Assembly (NCBI RefSeq): GCF_025642255.1
Contig: NZ_CP106759.1
Coordinates: 2,259,501-2,323,500 of the forward strand
Origin: Stenotrophomonas maltophilia
GTDB taxonomy: Bacteria; Pseudomonadota; Gammaproteobacteria; Xanthomonadales; Xanthomonadaceae
DNA: 64,000 bases
Direction: 5' to 3'
The position numbers were made by a program, and so were the translations under genes. This document shows, one piece after another, positions 36,507-44,582 of the stretch. Positions within the stretch are counted from its first letter, which is position 1, and each line of letters begins with the position of its first letter. Below the pieces are notes generated by a model, which saw only the letters and a program-made list of their open reading frames with translations, ran no database searches and was not told the DNA's origin.

Positions 36507-36572
36507 GGCGGCACTCCGTTGCGGAAAAACCGCAGTGTCGGACAGCGCGCTCCGGTCTGCAATCGTCGCCGC

Positions 36573-36893
36573 TCATGCGGTACTGAGCAGAAGCACCGCC
36601 CCCGTCACCAGTGCAATGCCGATCCATCCGATGGGCCGCAGGCGATTGCCGAACAGCAGGCGCCCGCAGGTAGCGGTGCCGATCACGCCGATGGCACCCC
36701 ACAGCGCATAGGCCGTGGCCAGGTCCAGGTAGCGCACTGCCTGGCCCAGCAGCGCGAAGGCGATCCAGACCATGACAACGGCACCGACACCCCAGTGCCA
36801 GCGGCGGAAACCTTCGGACTTGGCCACCATCATGTTTGCCGCGACGTCGATCAGTGCGGAACAGATCACGAAGAACAGTGCCGTTGTGTTCAT
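36573..36893 (-). CDS. mdtI: SMR-family transporter subunit, MdtI-like
   Basis: A 106-residue protein with four membrane helices. VAANMMVAKSEGFRRWHWG and the segment LDLATAYALWGAIGVIGTATCG match the MdtI half of the spermidine exporter MdtJI. Its start overlaps the mdtJ stop (TGATG). MdtI and MdtJ act as a heterodimer in E. coli. The start at 36893 is chosen because the frame upstream is antiparallel shadow within mdtJ. Confidence 0.82.
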   Translation of the reverse strand: MNTTALFFVICSALIDVAANMMVAKSEGFRRWHWGVGAVVMVWIAFALLGQAVRYLDLATAYALWGAIGVIGTATCGRLLFGNRLRPIGWIGIALVTGAVLLLSTA

Positions 36894-37246
36894 CAGTGCG
36901 CCTCCCCAAGGGTGACGCAGACAATGCCGGCCACCGCCAGCAACAGGCCGGCCAGCTGCTGCATCGACAGGCTCTCGCCGAACACCGCAATGCCGACCAG
37001 GGTCAGCAGGGTCAGCCCCAGCCCCTCCCACACCGCGTACGCAACGCCGACCGCGATGCGCCGTACCGACAGCGCCAGGAAGTAATAGGACAACGCCAGC
37101 GCCCCGGCCATCACCAGGTAGCCGGTCCAGCCACCGGCGCGGGCGGCATGGGCCATGAAGGACGTGCCGACCACTTCGGCGACGATCGCCACGGTCAGGC
37201 AGGCCCAGGCAATCAGGGGGCCTGGGGCGGAAACACGACGGGTCAT
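36893..37246 (-). CDS. mdtJ: SMR-family transporter subunit, MdtJ-like
   Basis: A 117-residue four-helix small multidrug resistance protein. The region LALSVRRIAVGVAYAVWEGLGLTLLTL with the essential membrane Glu in VAEVVGTSFM near residue 24 matches MdtJ. With the downstream mdtI it should form a polyamine or cationic drug exporter. A LysR regulator diverges, with two inverted repeats between the starts, so control by that regulator is likely. Confidence 0.82.
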   Translation of the reverse strand: MTRRVSAPGPLIAWACLTVAIVAEVVGTSFMAHAARAGGWTGYLVMAGALALSYYFLALSVRRIAVGVAYAVWEGLGLTLLTLVGIAVFGESLSMQQLAGLLLAVAGIVCVTLGEAH

Positions 37247-37303
37247 GGGAAAACTCCAGCAGGATTCACAGCGCCCGCTGACAGGGGCGATGGCGTCCAG
37301 TAT

Positions 37304-37354
37304 CATCGCCATTTACGATGGATCAAAAATGGACTCCATCGACATTAGCGATGG
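37304..37354. promoter_or_regulatory. Twin LysR-type operator dyads
   Basis: CATCG-N7-CGATG at 37304-37320 and CCATCG-N7-CGATGG at 37336-37354, offset 32 bases (three helical turns). Both have 7-base spacers with an ATT centre, fitting the two tetramer half-sites of a LysR-type regulator in the mdtJI/lysR gap. Confidence 0.7.
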
Positions 37355-37358
37355 ATCG

Positions 37359-38210
37359 ATGCCCTACTCTCCTGAATCTCTGCAGGCGTTCGTCGAGGCT
37401 GCCGCACTGGGCTCCTTCTCGGCTGCCGCGCGGCGCCTGCGCAAGACGCAATCGACGGTCAGCACCGCCATCGCCCATCTGGAAGCCGATCTGGGCGTAT
37501 CCCTGTTCGACCGCAGCGGGCGCTATCCGCAGCTTACCGACCCGGGGCGGCAGGTGCTGGGCCATGCCCAGGAAATCCTGGCTGCCGATGCGCGACTGCG
37601 GCAGCTGAGCGTGCGCCTGGCTGCACCTGTCGAACCCCGGCTGACGGTGGTGTTCTCCGATGTTTACCAGCTGGACCCGGCGCAACAGGTGCTGCAGCGC
37701 TTCGCTGAAGCCTTTCCCGAAATCGAACTGGAGTGGCTCGACGCTGAAGGGCACGATGTGCTGGAACTGGTCGGCAGCGGCCGCGCCGGACTGGGCCTGC
37801 TGCCTCGCCAGGAGCGCTATCCGGATGCAGTGATCGCACAGCCCCTGGCCCATCACAGCGAGCTGGCGGTGTATGTCGCGCACGGACACGCACTGGCCGC
37901 GGCCGGTGCGCGCGCCGCACCGCAGCTTGCCCGCCATCGGCAGATTCGCTTGAGCGCACAGGTCGATCACGCGCGTGCCGTCGCCGGCCCGGCCTGGACC
38001 GCATCGGACTACCTGATGGTGATGGAAATGGCCGAGGAAGGCATCGGCTGGGCCGAACTCCCGAGAGCGCTGGTGCAGCGCTACGACCGCGGACACCTGG
38101 TGGAACTGGCCCTGCCCGGTTGGCCGCGGCGCATCCACAGCGACCTGGTATGGCGACGCGACACGCCGCCCGGGCCGGCCGCACTGTGGTGGGCCGACGC
38201 GCTGCGGTAG
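37359..38210 (+). CDS. LysR-family transcriptional regulator
   Basis: A 283-residue LysR regulator. The N-terminal HTH has ESLQAFVEAAALGSFSAAARRLRKTQSTVSTAIAHLE, residues 5-41, followed by an effector domain. It diverges from mdtJI and probably controls it. The start at 37359 (MPYSPESL) is preferred: the earlier ATG at 37329 lies before the second operator dyad and adds residues not typical of the family. The stop codon TAG is part of the GTAG head of a SMAG-like palindrome. Confidence 0.85.
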   Translation: MPYSPESLQAFVEAAALGSFSAAARRLRKTQSTVSTAIAHLEADLGVSLFDRSGRYPQLTDPGRQVLGHAQEILAADARLRQLSVRLAAPVEPRLTVVFSDVYQLDPAQQVLQRFAEAFPEIELEWLDAEGHDVLELVGSGRAGLGLLPRQERYPDAVIAQPLAHHSELAVYVAHGHALAAAGARAAPQLARHRQIRLSAQVDHARAVAGPAWTASDYLMVMEMAEEGIGWAELPRALVQRYDRGHLVELALPGWPRRIHSDLVWRRDTPPGPAALWWADALR

Positions 38211-38232
38211 CGCCGGGCCGTATCGGCCCGGG
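38207..38232 (+). repeat. SMAG-like palindrome overlapping the lysR stop codon
   Basis: GTAGCGCCGGGCCG, then TATCGGCCCGG, form a GTAG-headed stem variant with a CCGGGCCG/CGGCCCGG pairing. The TAG of the head is the stop codon of the LysR gene. Confidence 0.7.
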
Positions 38233-38283
38233 ATGTATCAAGGTTGTTGCAACCGCAGCCGCGCATGGGCTCGGCACTCCCCC

Positions 38284-39204
38284 TCATCGATGCGCCAGTG
38301 CGTAGTCCAGCGCAGAGCAGACCGCGGCCACCTGCGCGTCGTTGCACTGCTGCGGCGTGGCGCGCGGGCTGTCCGGGTAGACTTCGGTGGTGGTGGTGTA
38401 CGGCGCACCGGTGATGCCGGCACAGAGGGCCAATTCCACCAGCGGGTACTCGATCACGCCATGGGCCACCACCGGAGAGCCGATGATCTCGCCCTTGTCG
38501 TCGGCCGGTGCAATGTGGGTCACCTTTTCCACCGCCGCGATCACGGCCTGCTGGAACGCCGGCTGCGGATTGGCGCTGTCGTCCACCAGGTAGAAGCCAT
38601 CAGGAATCAGGCCCGGTTCGAACGGCTTGCCGTCGCGCGCCGCCAGCGCAGGGCGGAACTCGCTTTCATCGCTGTCGGTCGTCTCATGCAGATCGATGTG
38701 CAGCACGAACTGGCCCTTGAGGGGTTCGATCAGCTCGATCAGCGCGGTTGATTCGCGAGCCGGACCACCGGCACGGAAGTTGCGGTTCGGATCGATCGCG
38801 TCGAAGTTCCAGCGGTTGATGCGCTCGAAGCCCCACGGGTTGACGCACGGTGCCACCAGCAGGTTGGCCTTGCCCGCGTAATCGGCCGCGTGCTTTTCAA
38901 GGAACTCCAGGGCACCCATCACGCCACTGGTTTCGTAGCCGTGCACGCCGCCGGTGACCAGCGCCGCCGGCAGCGCCGGGTTCCAGTCGCGGCTGCGCAG
39001 GGCGAACAGGGTATAGGTCTCTCCCGCGTAGTCGAGCTGGCCGTAGGCCACCTTGTCGAAGCGCGCTGCCAGTGCCTCGATGCGCGGCAGTACTTCCTCG
39101 TCGTAGCGGCGCAGGCGCTGCTGGCGCGCACGCCACTGCTCCCGTTCCGCCGCTCCCCACGGCTGGCCAGGGGTTCCGACGGGATAGAAGACAGCTGCAG
39201 GCAT
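38284..39204 (-). CDS. M14-family zinc carboxypeptidase
   Basis: A 306-residue M14 metallopeptidase-like protein. The HGYE motif in VTGGVHGYETSG near residue 84 gives the His/Glu zinc ligands; the second His is in LHIDLHETTD near 168; NPWGFERINRWN fits the substrate-binding Asn-Arg region; TTTTEVYP near the end carries the catalytic Glu. It may trim peptides or amidated amino acids; no signal peptide was seen. The start at 39204 is nine codons after the first possible ATG and better matches the fold start. Confidence 0.8.
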   Translation of the reverse strand: MPAAVFYPVGTPGQPWGAAEREQWRARQQRLRRYDEEVLPRIEALAARFDKVAYGQLDYAGETYTLFALRSRDWNPALPAALVTGGVHGYETSGVMGALEFLEKHAADYAGKANLLVAPCVNPWGFERINRWNFDAIDPNRNFRAGGPARESTALIELIEPLKGQFVLHIDLHETTDSDESEFRPALAARDGKPFEPGLIPDGFYLVDDSANPQPAFQQAVIAAVEKVTHIAPADDKGEIIGSPVVAHGVIEYPLVELALCAGITGAPYTTTTEVYPDSPRATPQQCNDAQVAAVCSALDYALAHR

Positions 39205-39272
39205 GACGGATCTCGGTGAGTCAGGAGGCAATCATTCACTTTACCACCCGACCCCGAAGGCCATCGGCCTTC

Positions 39273-39310
39273 GATTCCATTCACGAATGGAATCAGCAAT
39301 AATTCTCATT
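39273..39310. promoter_or_regulatory. 22-bp palindrome and adjacent Fur-like box
   Basis: A perfect dyad at 39273-39294 has 10-bp arms GATTCCATTC/GAATGGAATC around AC. It abuts a 19-mer, ATCAGCAATAATTCTCATT (39292-39310), that fits the Fur consensus at 12 positions. Both sit 25-62 bases upstream of the FecA-like receptor. The CCATTC/GAATGG arms recur near the ent operon Fur box. Confidence 0.5.
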
Positions 39311-39334
39311 TACCACCTTCCCTGCGCCGTCCAG

Positions 39335-41416
39335 ATGCCCCTCCGCACCCCGAAACCGGCCCAGCTGCCCTTGGTGGCAGCCCTCGCCCTGTGCCTGATG
39401 CCCCGTGCTTCCGCCCTCGCCCAGGACGCGCCGACCACGCTCGACAGCATCCAGGTCTCCGGCAGTTGGCTGGGCACCGGCCTGCATGACAGCGTCAAGA
39501 GCTTCGCCGGGGCACGTACGGTGGTCGATCGCCAGCGCATCGAGGCCAGTGGCGCGGCCAGCATCGGCGACGCCATGCGCCGCATCCCCGGCGTGCAGAT
39601 CACCGACAACTCCGGCACCGCCGGCAGTTCGGTGTCGCTGAACATCGGCGTGCGCGGCCTCACCGGCCGCTACTCACCCCGCTCGACGGTGCTGCTGGAT
39701 GGCGTGCCGCTGGCCGTCGCACCCTACGGCCAGCCCCAGCTGTCGTTCGCGCCGGCCAGCCTGTCCAACATCGAATCGATCGACGTCGTGCGTGGCGGCG
39801 GAGCCGTGCGTTACGGGCCGCAGAACGTGGGCGGCATCATCAACTTCAGCACCCGCGCCATTCCGCAGCAGAGCGGCCTGCACGGCGAGGTCGGGATCCG
39901 CTACAACGCCCATGACCATGGCGGCGGCGACAGCACCCAGTACAACACCTTCCTCGGCGGCACCAGCGACAACGGCCTGGGCGTCGCCCTGCTCTATTCC
40001 GGCCAGGACGGTCGCGGCTGGCGCGAAGGCAGCGACGACCGTTTCAACGATCTGGCACTGAAGTTCGCCTACGCCATCGACGACCAGCAGACGCTGCGTG
40101 CCAAGCTGTCCTACTACGACGTCCGCTCGCTGACGCCAGGTGGCCTGACCCGCGCGCAGTACGAGGCGGATCCGTTCCAGAACACGCGTCCCGATGACTT
40201 CTGGAAGGGCCACCGCACGGGCATCGATCTGGGCTACACCCACACGTTGTCCGACACCAGCGAGTTCGAGGTACTGGCCTATTACAACGAGAGCACCCGT
40301 GCCAGCTCGCTGATCAACGCTGCCAACACCCAGGTGAGCGTGCAGCCGCGCGACTACCGCGTGCTCGGCATCGAACCGCGCTACACCCAGCGCCTGCACT
40401 GGGGGGCAAGCGTGCACGACGTCACCGCGGGCTACCGCTTCCTGCGGGAGCGCGGCAACGACCGCAGCTACACGGTGACCCGCCGCACCGGCGCCGCAAG
40501 CCCCATCAACCGCTTCGACAATGCCACCGACGCCCACGCCTTCTATCTCGACGACCGCATCGCCATCGGCCAGTGGCGGATCACGCCGGGGGTGCGCATG
40601 GAATGGATCGACATGGACCGCCGCCAGGCCGATGGCGGCACCACCTTCAGCAGCCGCAACGACAAAGCCCTGCCCTCGCTCAACGTCGCCTACCTGTTGA
40701 CCCCGCAGCTGACCGTGTTCGGCAACTACACCACCTCGTTCGGGCCGGTGCAGAACATCCAGCTGAACTCGCAGACCGCCAGCAATCCGCTGAATCCGGA
40801 GGTGGCCAGGACCACCGAGCTGGGCGCCCGCTGGCAGGACGGCGCACTGCGCGCGGACGTCACGGTGTTCAGGATGCGCTTCGACAACCAGATCCTGCAG
40901 GTGCCGGGGATTACCCCGCCCACCTTCCAGAACATCGGTGCGACCGACCACAAGGGTGTGGAAAGCGCGCTCGAATACCGCTTCGCCGAAGACAGCGTGC
41001 TGGCCGGACTGGAACTGTACGCCAACTACACCTGGACCAAGGCGATCCAGCAGTCCGGTGACAACCGCGGCCGGGACGTGCCCTTCTACTCGCGCGACAC
41101 CGACAGCATCGGCGCCCGCTATGCGCTGTCGGCCTGGACCTTCAATGTCTCCAGCACGCACCAGAGCGGCCAGTTCTCCGACGCTGCCAACACCTGGCAG
41201 GAAAGCGCCGATGCACGTGTGGGCCGCGTGCCGGGGGTGCGGCTGTGGAATGCGCAGGTGGCCTGGCAGGTTCCGGGGCTGGGCGACAGCGAGATCACGG
41301 CCGGCGTGAACAACCTGGCCGACAAGCGCTGGTACACCCGCAATGTCGACGGCAATGCCGGGCGCATGGTGGCCGCGCCACGCACCTTCTACCTGCAGGG
41401 ACGCTACCGCTTCTGA
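39335..41416 (+). CDS. FecA-like TonB-dependent ferric siderophore receptor
   Basis: A 693-residue receptor with signal peptide ending ASALAQD. The plug segment NIGVRGLTGRYSPRSTVLLDG and the following PYGQPQLSFAP...VVRGGGAVRYGPQNVGG closely resemble E. coli FecA. The mature protein starts right at the plug: the N-terminal signalling (STN) domain of FecA is missing, so it should not talk to an anti-sigma factor. Substrate is probably ferric citrate or a related hydroxycarboxylate. The start at 39335 gives a clean signal peptide. Confidence 0.85.
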   Translation: MPLRTPKPAQLPLVAALALCLMPRASALAQDAPTTLDSIQVSGSWLGTGLHDSVKSFAGARTVVDRQRIEASGAASIGDAMRRIPGVQITDNSGTAGSSVSLNIGVRGLTGRYSPRSTVLLDGVPLAVAPYGQPQLSFAPASLSNIESIDVVRGGGAVRYGPQNVGGIINFSTRAIPQQSGLHGEVGIRYNAHDHGGGDSTQYNTFLGGTSDNGLGVALLYSGQDGRGWREGSDDRFNDLALKFAYAIDDQQTLRAKLSYYDVRSLTPGGLTRAQYEADPFQNTRPDDFWKGHRTGIDLGYTHTLSDTSEFEVLAYYNESTRASSLINAANTQVSVQPRDYRVLGIEPRYTQRLHWGASVHDVTAGYRFLRERGNDRSYTVTRRTGAASPINRFDNATDAHAFYLDDRIAIGQWRITPGVRMEWIDMDRRQADGGTTFSSRNDKALPSLNVAYLLTPQLTVFGNYTTSFGPVQNIQLNSQTASNPLNPEVARTTELGARWQDGALRADVTVFRMRFDNQILQVPGITPPTFQNIGATDHKGVESALEYRFAEDSVLAGLELYANYTWTKAIQQSGDNRGRDVPFYSRDTDSIGARYALSAWTFNVSSTHQSGQFSDAANTWQESADARVGRVPGVRLWNAQVAWQVPGLGDSEITAGVNNLADKRWYTRNVDGNAGRMVAAPRTFYLQGRYRF

Positions 41417-41478
41417 TGCGGTAAATGCCCGATGCGGTGACGGTGGCGATCACGATGGCGGCGTATCATGCCGCCACC

Positions 41479-43251
41479 ATGGCCTCCACGGTTCCACCAT
41501 CGCGCCTGCATCTGGCCTTCCAGGGCCTGCGACTGCGCCTGCGTGGCAGCGACCTGTGGTTCATCGCACTGGCGTTGCTAGTCGGCCTGATCGCCGGTGG
41601 CCTGACGCTGCTGCAATCGGACATCGCGCGCGGGCTGCAGAGTGCGCTGTACGGGCTGGAGCCCGGCATGCGCCTCAGCTCCCTGCCCGCGCTCAGCTGG
41701 ACCGCCCTGCTGGTGCTGCCGCTGGGCGGCCTGCTGGTCGGGCTGGTCAGCCTGGCGGCCGCGCGGCGCAAGCGCCCGCTGCTCGACGCGGTCGAGGCCA
41801 ATGCCCTGCATGGCGGTCGCATGTCGATGCGCGACAATCTGATCGTGCTCACCCAGACCCTGCTGTCGAACGGCTGCGGTGCGTCCGTCGGCCTTGAGGC
41901 TTCGTATACCCAGATGGGTGCGGGCAGCGGCTCGCAGCTGGGCCGTGTCATGCGCCTGCGCCGCAATGATGTGCGCATCCTGGTCGGTGCCGGTGCCGCC
42001 GGCGCCATCGCCGCGGCCTTCGGGGCTCCGCTGGCCGGCGCGTTCTACGCGTTCGAGATCGTCATCGGCGCCTACACGCCCGCCGCTCTCGCGCCTGTGG
42101 CCCTGGCCGCACTGGCGGGTGCATTCGTCGCCGACCAGGCTGGCATCGAGGCGTACCTGCTGCCCGCAGCCTCGACCATCGATGTGCGCGCCGCCGACTA
42201 CGCGATCTACGGCCTGCTCGGTTGCTGCTGCGCGATGGTGGGGATCGGCGTGATGCGACTGATCGCCTCCATCGAAGGCGTGGTCAAGCGCAGTCCACTG
42301 CCCCTGTGGGGGCGCCCGGTGGTCGGCGGCCTCCTGCTGATTCCACTGGCCATGGCCAGCCCGCAGGTGCTTTCCTCCGGTCACGGTGCGCTGCACCTGG
42401 ACCTGACCACGCAGCTGCCACTGATCTGGATCGGCGGCCTGCTCGCCCTGAAGCTTCTGGCCTCGGGCATTTCGCTGGGCTTCGGCTTCCGAGGTGGTCT
42501 TTTCTTTGCGTCGCTGTTCATGGGCACCCTGGTCGGCACCCTGTTTGCCGGCCTGCTGGCGACGGCCACCGGCGTGCCCGTGGTTGATGCCACGTCCGCG
42601 GCGCTTGCGGGCATGGCCGCGTTGGCCGCCGCAGTGGTCGGCGCGCCGATGACCATGGCCATGCTGGTGCTGGAAGGCACCCACGACTTCCTGCTGACCA
42701 GCGTCGTGATGAGCGCGGTACTGGTCTCCAGCACACTGGTCCGCCAGTGGTTCGGTTACTCGTTCTCGACATGGCGCATGCATCTGCGCGGCGAAACCAT
42801 CCGCAGCGCACGCGACGTCGGCTGGATCCACACCCTCAACGCCGGGCGGATGATGCGCAAGGGCGTTGCCACCACTCCGGCCGGGCTGGATGCCGCTGCG
42901 TTCCGCCAGCGTTTCCCGCTGGGCTCCGGCGGTCGCGTGGTCCTGATCGACAGCGAAGGCCACTACGCCGGCATCGTGCAGATTCCGCGCGTCTTCGCCG
43001 ACGGCGTGAAGCCGGAGACACCCGTTGGCGATCTGGCCGAGAACCGCGAGGTGTCACTGTTGCCGGGCGCGGATGTGGTCAGCGTGATGCAGTGCTTCGA
43101 CCGGACGCAGGCCGACGAACTGGCCGTGGTTGCCGCCGATGGCCAGCTGCTGGGCATTGTTTCCGAGGCCTTCGTGCGCAGGCGCTACGCCGAGGAGCTG
43201 GACAAGCGCCAGCGCGAACTGATGGGCGAGCGCGTCGAAGACGCCGATTGA
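41479..43251 (+). CDS. ClC-family chloride channel/transporter with C-terminal CBS-like region
   Basis: A 590-residue membrane protein. ClC helix-start motifs are present in variant form: NGCGASVGLEASYTQMG near residue 133 (GREGP equivalent, Glu kept) and GFGFRGGLFFASLFMG near 335. About 150 soluble C-terminal residues (VVLIDSEGHYAGIVQIPRV ... ELAVVAADGQLLGIVSE) look like a CBS pair. It likely conducts or exchanges anions with protons. ATG 41425 is an alternative start, but 41479 (MASTVPPSR) better fits the family N-terminus. Confidence 0.85.
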   Translation: MASTVPPSRLHLAFQGLRLRLRGSDLWFIALALLVGLIAGGLTLLQSDIARGLQSALYGLEPGMRLSSLPALSWTALLVLPLGGLLVGLVSLAAARRKRPLLDAVEANALHGGRMSMRDNLIVLTQTLLSNGCGASVGLEASYTQMGAGSGSQLGRVMRLRRNDVRILVGAGAAGAIAAAFGAPLAGAFYAFEIVIGAYTPAALAPVALAALAGAFVADQAGIEAYLLPAASTIDVRAADYAIYGLLGCCCAMVGIGVMRLIASIEGVVKRSPLPLWGRPVVGGLLLIPLAMASPQVLSSGHGALHLDLTTQLPLIWIGGLLALKLLASGISLGFGFRGGLFFASLFMGTLVGTLFAGLLATATGVPVVDATSAALAGMAALAAAVVGAPMTMAMLVLEGTHDFLLTSVVMSAVLVSSTLVRQWFGYSFSTWRMHLRGETIRSARDVGWIHTLNAGRMMRKGVATTPAGLDAAAFRQRFPLGSGGRVVLIDSEGHYAGIVQIPRVFADGVKPETPVGDLAENREVSLLPGADVVSVMQCFDRTQADELAVVAADGQLLGIVSEAFVRRRYAEELDKRQRELMGERVEDAD

Positions 43252-43266
43252 TCGCCCGCCCCGCTG

Positions 43267-43557
43267 CTACAGCGCTTCGCCGGCATCGGCCAGCCGCGAC
43301 TCGATCAACGCGTACCATTGCTCCAGCATGTCGATCAGCATGTCCAGCTCTGCATCGGCACGCTGCGCCCGGCCACTGCGCAGGCAGGCCTGGGTTTCCT
43401 GCAGCTGGGCCAGGAACCCGGCCACGGTATCGGCCTGCAGGATCAGGCCCGGCAGGCGCCGCCCGGGGATGCGCACGACCGCATGATTGCCGAGCTGGCC
43501 ATACACGCTGAGGGTGGTTTCCGTCTTCATGGACAGAGGCAGGAATTGGGCGTTCAT
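43267..43557 (-). CDS. Small conserved-looking hypothetical protein
   Basis: A 96-residue soluble protein (or 87 from ATG 43530) with a beta-rich N-terminus (TTLSVYGQLGNHAVVRIPGRRLPGLILQAD) and two helical segments. No family is recognised with confidence. It lies between the converging ClC gene and the OmpA-like lipoprotein gene, downstream of the latter on the same strand, and might be expressed with it. Confidence 0.55.
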   Translation of the reverse strand: MNAQFLPLSMKTETTLSVYGQLGNHAVVRIPGRRLPGLILQADTVAGFLAQLQETQACLRSGRAQRADAELDMLIDMLEQWYALIESRLADAGEAL

Positions 43558-43680
43558 CGCGTGCACCGTATGAAAACCTGAGCCACCGGCAGGGGTGGAC
43601 GACGGGGGAGACGTGGCCACGTCCTGCCGGTGGTCAGGGGGGACTCGGGATGCCGGGGCATGGCCACGGCGCGGGAGACT

Positions 43681-44520
43681 TCAGCGCGGGTGCGCGATCC
43701 CGACGATCTGCACCCGGCGATTCGGCGCAAGGCACGCGATCAGTTCGCGACGGTTGCGCTGTGCGCACTGCACGATCGGTTCAGCCGCGCCGCGCCCTTC
43801 GGCACTGATGCTGCCCGGCGGCACTCCGCCCTGCACCAGGGCCGTGCGCACCGCTTCGGCCCGCTTCTGCGAGAGTTGCTGGTTGTAGCTGGCCGCACCG
43901 ATACGGTCGGTGTAGCCGACGACCTGGATCGACTGCACCTTGCTGGCCTCACGGACCTGCGCCAGGATGCCCTGCACCGCCTGCTGGCCTTCGGCGCTGA
44001 GTACCGCGCTGTCGAAACCGAACAGTGCATCGGCGGCCAGGCGCAGCGGCTGTTCGGGCAGTGGCGCGGGTGCCGGCGGCGGCGGTGGTGGCCGCGGCGG
44101 GTCGAGCACGGCGGCGCAGGATTCGGGCTTCCAGTAGCCGGCCTGGGCGATGCCCTTGTTGTCGAAGCGCACCTGGAACTGGCAGGTGAAGTACTCGGCG
44201 CCCTGTGCGGTGCGGAAGTTGAACAGGTAATTCCACTCGCGCACGCCCCACATGCCTTCGTTGAAGTGCGGCGTACCCAGCAGGCTGTACAGCTGCCGCT
44301 TGCTCATCCCGGGCGCGAATCGGCGCAGGTCGGCGATGTCGGGATAGGTACCCTCCTTCAGCGACGCCTTGGAGACTTCCGGGAAGGCCACTGCAGTGGC
44401 CTCCGCCGGACCCTCACCGGCGGGCGCGTGGCTGCGGCAGGCGGCCAGCAGGCCGGCGGCGAGGATCAGGCCCAGCGACGCGGCGATGCGGCCAGCGCGG
44501 GCGATGCGATGCTGATTCAT
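43681..44520 (-). CDS. TpgA-like lipoprotein: BamE/SmpA-type plus OmpA domain
   Basis: A 279-residue protein. The signal peptide ends in a lipobox (LLAAC, Cys near residue 27). A BamE/SmpA-OmlA-like domain follows (GMSKRQLYSLLGTPHFNEGMWGVREWNYLF near 70), then a Pro-rich linker and a C-terminal OmpA peptidoglycan-binding domain (GYTDRIGAASYNQQLSQKRAEAV near 200). It lies directly downstream of the trimeric autotransporter gene. The same domain pair defines TpgA of Acinetobacter, which helps assemble or anchor the neighbouring trimeric adhesin, so a dedicated partner role is likely here. Confidence 0.82.
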   Translation of the reverse strand: MNQHRIARAGRIAASLGLILAAGLLAACRSHAPAGEGPAEATAVAFPEVSKASLKEGTYPDIADLRRFAPGMSKRQLYSLLGTPHFNEGMWGVREWNYLFNFRTAQGAEYFTCQFQVRFDNKGIAQAGYWKPESCAAVLDPPRPPPPPPAPAPLPEQPLRLAADALFGFDSAVLSAEGQQAVQGILAQVREASKVQSIQVVGYTDRIGAASYNQQLSQKRAEAVRTALVQGGVPPGSISAEGRGAAEPIVQCAQRNRRELIACLAPNRRVQIVGIAHPR

Positions 44521-44551
44521 GTCATTCCCCCTGTAGACGTTTGCGCGGCAA

Positions 44552-44577
44552 CCGGGCCGCGATTGCGGCCCGGCTAC
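44552..44577 (-). repeat. GTAG-headed hairpin between adhesin and TpgA-like gene
   Basis: On the minus strand GTAG is followed by CCGGGCCGC, loop AATC and GCGGCCCGG, a perfect 9-bp stem related to SMAG repeats. It occupies the 62-base gap between the two co-oriented genes, and could attenuate the downstream lipoprotein relative to the huge adhesin. Confidence 0.7.
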
Positions 44578-44582
44578 GGCGG

